Program-made: the position numbers and the translations under genes
Assembly (NCBI RefSeq): GCF_022690765.1
Contig: NZ_JALCZA010000022.1
Span: 1-60,067 of the forward strand
DNA from: Anaeromyxobacter oryzisoli
GTDB taxonomy: Bacteria; Myxococcota; Myxococcia; Myxococcales; Anaeromyxobacteraceae
Length of the DNA: 60,067 bases
Direction of reading: 5' to 3'
Shown: piece after piece, positions 1 through 7,464 of the stretch
Layout: each line of letters begins with the position of its first letter
Numbering within the stretch: position 1 is the stretch's first letter
The notes under the pieces: model-generated
Told to the model about the DNA's origin: nothing
What the model saw: the letters and a program-made list of their open reading frames with translations, nothing else
The model's database searches: none

Positions 1-1
1 G

Positions 2-52
2 CTCAAGCCCGGGCAGAAACCTGGACAGAAGCCGGAGAAGAAGGGCAAGTAG
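2..52 (+). CDS. 3' end of a CDS cut by the window edge, Lys/Pro-rich tail
   Basis: Sixteen residues precede a TAG stop and read as a repetitive basic tail (KPGQ KPGQ KPEKKGK). Such low-complexity lysine/proline tails are common at C-termini in high-GC myxobacterial proteins. The rest of the gene lies outside the window, so no function can be given. Another frame is also open here to about 189, so the frame choice rests only on the repeated KPGQ pattern. Confidence 0.35.
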   Translation, partial: LKPGQKPGQKPEKKGK

Positions 53-291
53 AGAACGTCACGCCGATGTGGAGCCGGGGGGGAATCCTTCTGCAACGAC
101 GGGGTCCCATCCCTCTGCAAACCGACAGATCCGTGTTCGTGGGGACATTCGACGACGCCCGACCGCTCGCCGCTGTGCCCGCAGCGTGACCTCTCGTGGG
201 TTGCACCGTCGTGGGCTGCACCGGGATCTCGCCGTTTCAGCGTGACATCACGGCCAAGGGTGCGCACGACGTGAAGTCCTAGATTTCCGAC

Positions 292-537
292 ATGTGGCAC
301 GTCTGGAACGGCGGCGGGTACGGGTGGTGGTGGCTCGGCATGCTCGGGATGGCTCTCTTCTGGGGCGTCGTCATCGTCGCGATCATCATCGCGGTTCGCG
401 CGCTGGGAGACCGGGCGCGGTACGCAGGCCCCCCGGGGCCGCCCCGCGAGACCCCCCTCGAGATCCTCCAGCGGAGGTACGCGAGCGGCGAGATCGACAA
501 GCGGGAGTTCGAGGAGAAGAAGAAGGACCTCTCCTGA
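292..537 (+). CDS. Small membrane protein with C-terminal SHOCT domain
   Basis: 81 residues. The N-terminus is rich in Gly and Trp (residues 1-15) and leads into one hydrophobic membrane segment (about 16-36). A Pro-rich linker follows, then a short helical tail LEILQRRYASGEIDKREFEE that matches the SHOCT domain pattern (short C-terminal, oligomerisation-type). SHOCT proteins are usually membrane or secreted proteins of unknown detailed role. I took the first ATG after an upstream stretch with no coding character. It stands alone; what follows on the other strand is a broken gene. Confidence 0.8.
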   Translation: MWHVWNGGGYGWWWLGMLGMALFWGVVIVAIIIAVRALGDRARYAGPPGPPRETPLEILQRRYASGEIDKREFEEKKKDLS

Positions 538-619
538 AGGCTCGCGGTACTCGCACGGCGACGACCTGGCGGCGGTCGCCGGGTGGACGTGGAGGGGAGC
601 AGCGCGCCGGCGCGGCGAT

Positions 620-1112
620 CCCGGCCTGCGCGCCCGCGCCCCCGACCGCGAACACGATCCGCGTGGGGCTCCGCTCCTCGTCTCGCGGGAGCGGGCCCAG
701 GAAGTGCGTCAGCTCCTCCGGCATGGAGCGGCGGAACTCCCCGGACGGATCGAGCCGCACGATGCGCGCCGCGAGGTCCCGCTTCAGGGCGGAGAGCGAA
801 GGGCCGCCGACGAGCGCGTCCGGCAGCGGGAAGCCCGTGAAGAGGATGCGGTCCTCCGGCACGCCGTAGCTGCGCAGCCGGCGCGCGGCGCGCCGCGTGG
901 GGACGAGGTAGCGGATCCGCGTCCGCGCGGGATCCCGCGGCGCCCAGATCCGGTTCACGTCCGTGTCGGTCACGACGCAGAAGATCCGCTCGCACCCGGC
1001 GAGGTCGGCGACGATCGCGGCGGAGTAGAAGGTCGTGACGAGCGGCGCGCCGGTCTCTCGCAGGTGCGCGACGAGCCCCGCGCCGAGCCCGCGGCGCGCG
1101 AGCCGTTCGAGC
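620..1112 (-). pseudogene. Remnant of a glycosyltransferase-like gene, truncated at both ends
   Basis: One minus-strand frame reads as a well-conserved protein body, including TTFYSAAIVADLAG, FCVVTDTDVNRIWAP and a later IVFAVGGAGAQAG. These look like the linker and second Rossmann half of a GT-B glycosyltransferase (MGDG-synthase-like). A TGA lies directly before the first recognisable residue at about 1110, so the N-terminal half is missing. After the GGAGAQAG stretch the frame changes to low-quality sequence near 630, so the C-terminal half is lost too. The family is inferred from pattern only. Confidence 0.55.
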
Positions 1113-1298
1113 GCTCATGGTTCACCTCGGGTGGACCGGATCCACCGGGACCGCCGAGCCTTCCCTGGGGGAAGCGTACCGCCGCCGGTCGCGATCGGGG
1201 CCTCTCACGAAACGTCACGTGATCTCCGATCCTCCGTCACGGACCGGTGCCTTCATACGCCGGCGCGTGTGGCGCGCTCACCCCGGAGGTGCAAAGAG

Positions 1299-1757
1299 AT
1301 GTGGAACGTAGCGAAGGCCGGGACGGCCCTGGACTCGTCCGCCACCGCGCTGTTTCGGATCGTCGCGCTCTGGATGGTGAAGCTGCTCATCCCGCTCTCG
1401 ATCATCGCGCTGATGATGGGGGTCGCCCGCGTCGTCGTGGACCTCGCCCACATCTACAGGGGCCCGAGCATCGCCGAGGGCTTCGACCTCCTCCTGTCGG
1501 ACATCCTGTCGATGTTCGTCGTCATCGAGCTGCTGAAGAGCGTCGTGGACTACTTCGAGGTCCACCGGCTGAAGCTCACGTTCGTCATCGACGCCGCGGT
1601 CGTGTTCCTCCTGCGCGAGGTCATGATCGGCGTCTACCGGCACGCGGTGAACGCCGCCGAGCTCGCGGCGATCGCGGCGCTCCTGCTCGTGCTCGGCGCC
1701 TTCCGGGTCGCGGCGGTCCGGTTCCCCCCCGAGGTCGGAAATGCGCCGCGCCCCTGA
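1299..1757 (+). CDS. PsiE-family (phosphate-starvation-inducible) membrane protein
   Basis: 152 residues with four likely membrane segments (about 22-45, 64-84, 92-110 and 118-136). The arrangement, with FDLLLSDILSMFVVIELLKSVVDYFEVHRLKLTFVIDAAVVFLLREVMI in the middle, is typical of the PsiE family, whose members are small inner-membrane proteins of unclear biochemical role. The start is the ATG at 1299, 8 bases after a GGAGGT ribosome site; the frame stays open upstream but without coding character. No conserved partner is adjacent; a tiny membrane ORF overlaps its stop. Confidence 0.8.
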   Translation: MWNVAKAGTALDSSATALFRIVALWMVKLLIPLSIIALMMGVARVVVDLAHIYRGPSIAEGFDLLLSDILSMFVVIELLKSVVDYFEVHRLKLTFVIDAAVVFLLREVMIGVYRHAVNAAELAAIAALLLVLGAFRVAAVRFPPEVGNAPRP

Positions 1758-1896
1758 CGTTGAGCCCGCCGGCTTCCACCGGCGCTGTCGGCTCTCTCCC
1801 AGGAGAGCGCGCGCGGTGCTGCGGCTGCATCGCAGGACGCTCGTCCCCCTCGCGATCGTGGCCGTGATCGCGTTCATGGCGCTGCACTGGACCTGA
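1741..1896 (+). CDS. Possible 51-residue single-span membrane peptide
   Basis: This short ORF starts at an ATG inside the last codons of the PsiE-like gene and ends in ALHWT. Its N-terminal half is basic (RRCRLSPRRARA); the C-terminal half has one hydrophobic stretch (LVPLAIVAVIAFMAL) suitable as a membrane span. An internal GTG at 1816, 10 bases after AGGAG, would give a 26-residue product made almost entirely of that span. It may be a real small membrane protein coupled to the gene before it, but there is no homology evidence. Confidence 0.35.
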   Translation: MRRAPDVEPAGFHRRCRLSPRRARAVLRLHRRTLVPLAIVAVIAFMALHWT

Positions 1897-1913
1897 GCGG
1901 AAGCTAGAGCGCT

Positions 1914-2068
1914 CCCGTGAGCGCGTGGGGGATGCCCGACCCCGCTGCCGAGCAAGGGAGACGAGGCTGAACGCCTCGCAGCATTCCGGCGCGTCCGCGA
2001 CGAGCTGCGCCGACGCCTCGCCGCGGTGTTCGCCCCGGGCCCTCGGCCGGGGCAGAGACCGTCCTGAC
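1914..2068 (+). pseudogene. arsC: Fragment of arsenate reductase (arsC), C-terminal end, frameshifted
   Basis: Two adjacent plus-strand frames together match the end of the intact arsC at 9624-10073. The first reads WGMPDPAAEQG (intact copy: [11 protein letters not shown]). After a one-frame shift near 1955 the second reads [20 protein letters not shown] (intact copy: [20 protein letters not shown]). The catalytic N-terminal two-thirds is absent. It is not a copy of the local gene, because the residues differ at many positions, so it is probably the relic of a second ars gene set. Confidence 0.65.
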
Positions 2069-2207
2069 GCCCGGGCCAGACGCGCATGGGGGCCGACCCG
2101 CCAGGCGCGCCCCCTGTCCGCTCGCCGCGAAGCGGGACTCCGAGGTTCCCCCTCGAAGGCGGGCGGTCGGGGAGCCACCATGGGCGTCGGAGATCGGAGG
2201 AGCTCAC

Positions 2208-3632
2208 ATGAGGCCGCTGCGGATTGCCTCGCTGACGCTCGCGCTCGCGTACCCCGCGCTGTCCTCGGCGGAGGCCGTGCCGTACTCGATCGGCCAGGAC
2301 GGCTGCACGCTGCCCGACGGCTCCGGCAACGCGTTCTTCACCTCGGACGTGGAGGTGAAGATCGCCGACACCGGCACGGGCGGACTCACCGCGCGTTGCA
2401 GCGCCAGGCTCCCGGAGAGCACGCCGCGTCCGGCGCGTACGGTCAAGCTCGACGGCTCGTCCGGCGCCCTCTGCGTCGTCGCCGATCGCTCGACGCCGAG
2501 CTTGGATGCGATCGTCACGCCGGCACGCCGCGTCACGTTGCAGTGCCGGTTCAGGAGCTGCAGCGAGCTCCTGCCGACGTTCGGGGCCGCCGCGGTAGCG
2601 CAGTTCCAGACCGGCACGCATGGTGTGTGCTACACCGCCACGGCGAGCCCGGCCGGACAGGTCGCGCTCGGGATCCGGAACATGGGCGGCTCGACCTGGT
2701 TCAGGCTCTTCAGCGCAGCGGGCGTGGACGAGAACGTCTGGCTGCCGAACGTGTCGTTCTTACCGGTCACGGACCTCGCGCCCTGGTTCCATCCCACCAG
2801 CAGCGGCTATCAGGGGCTCGTCCACGAGCCCGGGCTGACGCCGCCGGTCGTGCTCCGTACCTGGGACGCGAGCGGCCTGAAGCTCGCCGACTCCGCGCAC
2901 TTCGCGGTGAGCAGCACGCCCAGCGCGGAGGGCGGGAGCGTCGTCATCGGCAGGGAGTTCACGGGGATCGAGCTCGGGGCCCGGTACCTCGACTGGATCG
3001 ACGCGTCCGGGTCGCTGACGCGGTCGGTCCCGATCGACGGGGCGCCCCGGTACCTCGTCCAGACCGCGGGCACGAAGCACGTCCTCGTCCTCGACGTGGG
3101 GCTGATGCCGTGGGAGCCGTCTTCGCCGTGGCAGGCGCGCTGGCTCGACGCGCACGGCGGCGCGATCACGAGCTGGTTCACGGTCGAGGCGACCGCGCAC
3201 GGTCGGGGGCCGGCGCTCACGCCCCTCCTCGACGGCCGCGTGGCGCTCTTCGACGGCGCGAGCTGGGTCGCCGTGTTCGAGGACGGCGAGGCGCACGCCG
3301 ACGCGCCGCCCGGATGGCTCGGGTCCCGCCCTGCGACCCGCCTCGCCACCATCGGGCGCGGGCGCGGCTACGCCGTCCTGCCCGTCCAACCCGGGGACGG
3401 CTCTTCCTTCACGAGCCGCTTCGAGGTGCTGACCGCGGAGGGCGAGAGCTGCGGCAGCGTCGACGTGCCATCGCCGACGCCGCCCGCCGGAGAGAGCTGG
3501 AGGCCGAGCGACCTGTTCGTCGGCGAGGACGGGACGCTGCTCGAGCTCGACTTCCAGTCTCCCACCAACCCCGGTGAGATCTGGTTCGGCGTGCACTGCG
3601 CGTACAGGTGGTGGCCGGCCTTGCTGAGGTAG
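2208..3632 (+). CDS. Secreted protein of unknown function
   Basis: 474 residues with a clear signal peptide (MRPLRIASLTLALAYPALSSAEA, cleavage near residue 23). The mature part is Ser/Gly/Trp-rich, with scattered Cys, and reads like a beta-rich extracellular protein. Stretches such as VALFDGASWVAVFEDGE, followed by HADAPPGW, hint at propeller-like repeats, but I cannot assign a family. A GGAGG site at 2194-2198 supports this ATG. It converges on the next gene with only about 20 bases between stops. Location outside the cytoplasm is well supported; function is not. Confidence 0.75.
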   Translation: MRPLRIASLTLALAYPALSSAEAVPYSIGQDGCTLPDGSGNAFFTSDVEVKIADTGTGGLTARCSARLPESTPRPARTVKLDGSSGALCVVADRSTPSLDAIVTPARRVTLQCRFRSCSELLPTFGAAAVAQFQTGTHGVCYTATASPAGQVALGIRNMGGSTWFRLFSAAGVDENVWLPNVSFLPVTDLAPWFHPTSSGYQGLVHEPGLTPPVVLRTWDASGLKLADSAHFAVSSTPSAEGGSVVIGREFTGIELGARYLDWIDASGSLTRSVPIDGAPRYLVQTAGTKHVLVLDVGLMPWEPSSPWQARWLDAHGGAITSWFTVEATAHGRGPALTPLLDGRVALFDGASWVAVFEDGEAHADAPPGWLGSRPATRLATIGRGRGYAVLPVQPGDGSSFTSRFEVLTAEGESCGSVDVPSPTPPAGESWRPSDLFVGEDGTLLELDFQSPTNPGEIWFGVHCAYRWWPALLR

Positions 3633-3653
3633 CCGACCTCGCCGAGTCGAGGG

Positions 3654-4780
3654 TCAGCCGCGGCGCGTCCGGTCGAGCCGCTTCGCGCGGCGGCGCGGGC
3701 GTAGGACTGCGTAGCAGCCGAGCAAGAACCCCAGCAACGAGCCGGAGGAGCCCGCCGTCATGCTCGTGCACCCGCCGCCCGCGGCCGGGCGCTCGGCGAG
3801 CGGCGTGCCTCCGTCTCCCAGTGCGCCAGCGGCGTTGCAGACGGGCGTCCCCGCGCAAATGCCGCCGACACAGCGGTCGGACGTGGTGCACGCGTCCAGG
3901 TCGTCGCACGACGTTCCGTCCGGCTGCCCGATGCAGTCACACCAGAGCTCGGCGGTGAGCTGCGCGACGACGTGGTCGGCGGAGTCCCCGGCAACCCGGG
4001 CGAGGATCGTGACGTCGTGCGAACCGGACGAAAGCCCCGCGTCGCCGGATACGCCCACGTCGCCGCAACGGCTGAACAGGACATCGGGCGATCGCGTCGA
4101 CCCGTACCGTGCGGTCACCACCCCGTCCGCGGCGACGCCACCATAGTCGGTGGTGCTCCACACGCTCCCGTCGACGACCACGGTCCAGCGCGTCACGGGC
4201 AGGAGAGGGACGGCCTCGCCGGAGGGCACGAACGCCAGCTTCTGCGAGACCGCCTCGACCGGTGCGACGCAGGCGCCGCTGTCGGTGCCGACCATGACCG
4301 TGCCGAGCTGGGGCTCGGTGGCGGCGACCGTGGCCAGGCTGCTCGGCCGGGATACCGCGCCGATCACGGTGAACCCATGCTCGACGAGGGCCGGTGGCGT
4401 TCCGTCCGTACAGCTCGACGACGCGCATGGGTCGGAGAAGACGAGCCGATACTGCGCACCGACGACGAGCGGCTGGCGGGGGACGAGCCAGCGCCACCCG
4501 AGGGTCGTGGGCGAACCTGGCTCCGCGACCACATCGCTCGGGACCGCCTCCCCGGCGGCGTCACGCAGCTCGAGCACCTGCGAGGCAGAGGTGCCACCGC
4601 ACGCGAGCGTCGGAGCTCCGGCGAACGACGGCAGCGAGGTGACGTTCGCCGGCAGCGACGCTCCGTCCGCGGGCGCGGCGGTGGCGCCCAGGCAGGGGCG
4701 CTCACACGATTGCGCCGGACGTGGAAGAAAGGACGCGGCAAGACCTGCGAGCGGACTCCGACACGCATGGCTTTCGTCAC
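3654..4780 (-). CDS. Secreted protein with MYXO-CTERM-like anchor; start unclear, possible frameshift
   Basis: The mature part has Ig-like beta-strand sequence, then a Cys-rich module (DGTSCDDLDACTTSDRCVGG) typical of myxobacterial surface proteins. It ends in a MYXO-CTERM-like tail: a Cys in GGGCTS, a hydrophobic span (SLLGFLLGCYAVL) and an arginine cluster. This predicts anchoring at the cell surface. No ATG or GTG fits the main frame near the signal peptide. A start at 4780 (GTG) or 4768 (ATG) lies in another frame and would need a shift just after GVR, joining to a hydrophobic SPLAGLAASFL. The gene is either frameshifted or has a sequencing error. Confidence 0.6.
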
Positions 4781-4799
4781 GGTTCCCCCTCCCCGGTAC

Positions 4800-5190
4800 G
4801 GCTTCCGATCTCACTGATTGTAACGAACACCGTCGGTAAGTGGAAGGCCATGCTTCAAATAGCGAGCAGCGGCATCCGTCCGGAATGACGCGCAGACTGG
4901 GATTTCGATGCGAGTGCGACGATCCGCCTCGGCGACGCGGCGTCCGAACGTGCGGCTGCTTCGCGTCTCCATGGCTCCCGCGGTAAAGGCCGGGGGTCAC
5001 GAACAGTTAGCGACAGCGAGAGCCGTCGTTAACGTTCAGTCACACAACGTACGGAGGCGGGGGCTGCGTGCGAGCAGTCTCGAGCGGTACAGCTCGCGCG
5101 TGTCGCCTCGTTCGATTCGAAGCCCCTGACCGGTTTGTCAACTGTCGAAGGCAAAGCAGCCAAGTTACGGGCGACCTCGATCGCGGCTCG
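4800..5190. other. Intergenic stretch, nothing recognised
   Basis: About 390 bases between the start region of the MYXO-CTERM-like gene and the antitoxin stop. The base composition is less GC-rich than in the flanking genes. I see no convincing coding frame, RNA gene or terminator hairpin here. It may hold the promoter of the leftward surface-protein gene. Confidence 0.4.
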
Positions 5191-5559
5191 TCAGCGATCG
5201 CGCCGGACGAGCCGAGCAGAAGACGCAGCCGCCCGGCGGAGGTCGGCCTTCGCCTTGGGCGACCGCCTCTTTCCGGGCACGAGCCGCACCTCGGCACCGA
5301 GGGCGCGAGCGATCGCGAAAACCGTCATCATCGTCGGGTTCGCGTGCGCCGCCTCGATGCGACTGATCTCGCTCTGCTGGATGCCAGCCTTCACGGAGAG
5401 CTGCCGCTGGGTGAGGCCGCGCGCCTTGCGGAGCGCCAGGAGCTGCCCGGCCAGGCGAAAGTGCGCGTCGAACTCGGCGAGCTCGGCGACGGCCCTCGGG
5501 CCTTCGCGGAGCGCCTCGGTCTCCACCTCGCGCATGAAGTCCTGGAACTTGCGGCTCAT
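5191..5559 (-). CDS. XRE-family antitoxin (HigA-like)
   Basis: 122 residues. The middle carries a helix-turn-helix of the Cro/C1 type (about 40-95): LALRKARGLTQRQLSVKAGI followed by QQSEISRIEAAHANPTMMTV. A helical N-terminus and a basic tail flank it. It follows the toxin gene by 53 bases on the same strand, an order (toxin first) typical of higBA-like pairs. Antitoxins of this kind bind the toxin and repress their own promoter. The family call is firm; the exact subfamily is not. Confidence 0.85.
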   Translation of the reverse strand: MSRKFQDFMREVETEALREGPRAVAELAEFDAHFRLAGQLLALRKARGLTQRQLSVKAGIQQSEISRIEAAHANPTMMTVFAIARALGAEVRLVPGKRRSPKAKADLRRAAASSARLVRRDR

Positions 5560-5612
5560 CTGGGCTCCGGGGTGCCTCGTTCGGCACCCCTACAGATATG
5601 GGCGTTAGCCCA

Positions 5613-6068
5613 TCACCTGTCAACCGGCTTGCGCCGCTGCCGGTTCTGCCAGTCCTTGAGCCGCATTCGGGCGACGGCGATCTCCCTGTCCTGCCGCTTC
5701 GCGGAGGTGTCCGCGCCCTTGTCGTACCCGCCGACGAGCAGGATGAGCTTGTTACCGTGCGCGTGGCAGAACACGCGGAGCAGCAACTTCGCCTCGCCGG
5801 CGTCGGTCCCGCCCGCCGCCGGTACGACCTTCGCGAGATCCGCCCTGCGCAGCCGGAACTCGAAGAGCCCTTTCCCGAGCGGCCGCCCGAACTCCGTGCC
5901 GCAGACGTCGATGCCGAGCTCCTGAAGCACGCGGTTCATCGCCGTGCCCAGGGCGCGGCGCTTTCGAGGCGTGAGGTCCTCGCGTAACCAGCGCAGGACC
6001 GGTACGTCGCCGTGCTCGTCCTCGTAGAACTCGATCTCGTACCGGGGCACGGTTGCGGATCTCATCAC
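5613..6068 (-). CDS. RelE/HigB-like toxin (phage Gp49-like family)
   Basis: 151 residues. The body YEIEFYEDEHGDVPVLRWL, then LGKGLFEFRLRRADLAKVVP and a C-terminal LLLRVFCHAHGNKLILLVGG YDKGA, matches the Gp49/HigB-like toxin pattern, in which a FELR-type strand and a basic YxKG region form the ribonuclease surface. Such toxins cleave mRNA at the ribosome. It lies directly upstream of the XRE antitoxin. The tail after about 130 is basic and longer than usual. The start is ATG at 6068; a second Met follows at once. Confidence 0.85.
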   Translation of the reverse strand: MMRSATVPRYEIEFYEDEHGDVPVLRWLREDLTPRKRRALGTAMNRVLQELGIDVCGTEFGRPLGKGLFEFRLRRADLAKVVPAAGGTDAGEAKLLLRVFCHAHGNKLILLVGGYDKGADTSAKRQDREIAVARMRLKDWQNRQRRKPVDR

Positions 6069-6321
6069 GAGGCCCTGTCGCCCGCCCGCACGGTGTTCGC
6101 TAACCGTTCAATTCACAGGTCGACAAGGGAGCGTGACGGTGAGTGCGTGATGGAAGGCGCCCGCCTGCAAGGGCGCCCAGCGGCCGGCCGGCAGGTGCCC
6201 TGGACCTCCATGTCCCGCACGGGACCCGTATCGCGGAGCCTTGAGGCGCTGCCCCGACGAGGCGTATTGATCAACTATCTGCTTGGCCCTCGCGTGGGGG
6301 CCCGCCATCGAGATCGAAGCC

Positions 6322-6936
6322 ATGGTCGCTGAGACGCCGACGCTCAGGATCGAGGAGCTCCACCGCGAGCACGGCGACCGGATACGCCGGTACCTGGCTC
6401 GCCTCGTCGGCACGACCGACGCCGAGGATCTCCAGCAAGAGGTCTTCGAGAGGGCGCAGCGTGCGATCGGTACGTTCCGGGGCGACTCCCGCGCGCTGAC
6501 GTGGCTGTACCGCGTCGCGACGAACGTCGCGATCGATCGCCTGAGGAGCGCCGGACGGCGTGCCGAGCTCGAGCGCGATGAGGTCGACGCCGGTTCGCTC
6601 CGCGGCATCGGCACCGCAGACGCGACGGACGAGCGCTCCATCGACGGCGAGGTCGATCGCAAGCGGATGCGAGAGTGCATCATGAGGGTGGTCGACGGGC
6701 TGCCGCCGAGCCAGCGCGCGGTCATCCTGCTCGGCGAGCTTCGCGGGCTCAGCGACCGCGAGATGGCGGACGCCCTCGGGATCTCGCTCGGGGCTGCCAA
6801 GATCCGGCTCCATCGGGCGCGCCGAGCCCTGAAGACGGCGCTGGAGAGCGCGTGCACCTTCGAGCGAGACGAGGTGAACGAGCTCGCCTGCGCGCCCAAG
6901 GTCGACGGCCTCGTCTCCCTCGACCGCCGCCGGTGA
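6322..6936 (+). CDS. ECF-type RNA polymerase sigma factor
   Basis: 204 residues. Region 2 spans about 10-80 (YLARLVGTTDAEDLQQEVFE ... TWLYRVATNVAIDRLRSAG). Region 4 spans about 120-175 (LPPSQRAVILLGELRGLSDR EMADALGISLGAAKIRLHRA). A short extension follows with two cysteines (SACTF...ELACAP), a feature of some ECF groups that may bind metal or respond to redox state. The ATG at 6322 is preferred; a TTG 39 bases earlier is possible. No recognisable anti-sigma gene is adjacent. A very small ORF and a membrane peptide follow, so the signal is unknown. Confidence 0.88.
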   Translation: MVAETPTLRIEELHREHGDRIRRYLARLVGTTDAEDLQQEVFERAQRAIGTFRGDSRALTWLYRVATNVAIDRLRSAGRRAELERDEVDAGSLRGIGTADATDERSIDGEVDRKRMRECIMRVVDGLPPSQRAVILLGELRGLSDREMADALGISLGAAKIRLHRARRALKTALESACTFERDEVNELACAPKVDGLVSLDRRR

Positions 6937-6990
6937 GCGGCACCCGTATCCTTCCTGGTCCGCGGTTCGTCTACGGAGGAGACGAACACG

Positions 6991-7020
6991 ATGCGCCTCG
7001 AGATCGCTCGGGGCCATTGA
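6991..7020 (+). other. Nine-codon mini-ORF, leader-like
   Basis: An ATG placed 9 bases after GGAGGA opens nine codons (MRLEIARGH) that end in TGA, 16 bases before the start of the next gene. The strong ribosome site with so short a frame suggests either a leader peptide or the worn-down start of a lost gene. There is no evidence of function. Confidence 0.25.
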
Positions 7021-7036
7021 AACCAAGGAACGAGAG

Positions 7037-7285
7037 ATGAACCCGATGAATGCACAGAGACGCGGATTCCCGTTCTTCCCGGTGGTGCTGTTCGCGGCGG
7101 CGGTTGCGATCGTCGTCGTCGCGGCCCTGACCACGTGGTGGGTGCTGCTCGCCCTCATCCCCGTGACGATGATGCTCGGCTGCGCCGCGATGATGACGGC
7201 GCACGGGCGGATGTCGTGCGGCCCGAGCGCGCGGCGGGGTTGCTGCGCGGGCGGCACCGCATCTGGAGAGGTCAGCCCCCGCTAG
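7037..7285 (+). CDS. Small membrane protein with Cys-containing tail
   Basis: 82 residues. Two membrane segments run almost back to back (about 11-31 and 33-52: FPVVLFAAAVAIVVVAAL, then VLLALIPVTMMLGCAAMMTA). The tail carries three cysteines (SCGP, GCCAG) that might bind metal. AAGGAACG gives a plausible ribosome site before the ATG. It sits just downstream of the ECF sigma gene in the same direction, so it may be part of its regulon. I do not recognise a named family. Confidence 0.65.
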   Translation: MNPMNAQRRGFPFFPVVLFAAAVAIVVVAALTTWWVLLALIPVTMMLGCAAMMTAHGRMSCGPSARRGCCAGGTASGEVSPR

Positions 7286-7464
7286 CGCTGTTCACGCCCG
7301 CCGGAGCGCTCGACTGCGGCGCTGCCGCGACTCGGCGGCGGAGATGGCGGCGAGGAGCGCGCTCACGTTCGGTGGATCGCGAGGCCGCCGACGGCGGACG
7401 AGGTGCGGCTCGATGGCGAGGGAGAGGTCGTCGCCGACGAGCACCCTCGCGAAGACGCGCGCTC
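7286..7464. other. Gap after arsA with a possible 50-residue ORF
   Basis: On the minus strand one frame reads LVGDDLSLAIEPHLVRRRRP and runs on to a stop near 7292. It starts with a GTG inside this gap, just after the arsA stop. The sequence looks protein-like rather than random, but it is short and unlike any family I know. It could be a remnant of another gene of the arsenic cluster. Confidence 0.3.

Noticed and set aside
4908-5129. 73-codon ORF upstream of the toxin-antitoxin pair
   Set aside because: Arg/Ser-rich text without conserved features or a ribosome site.
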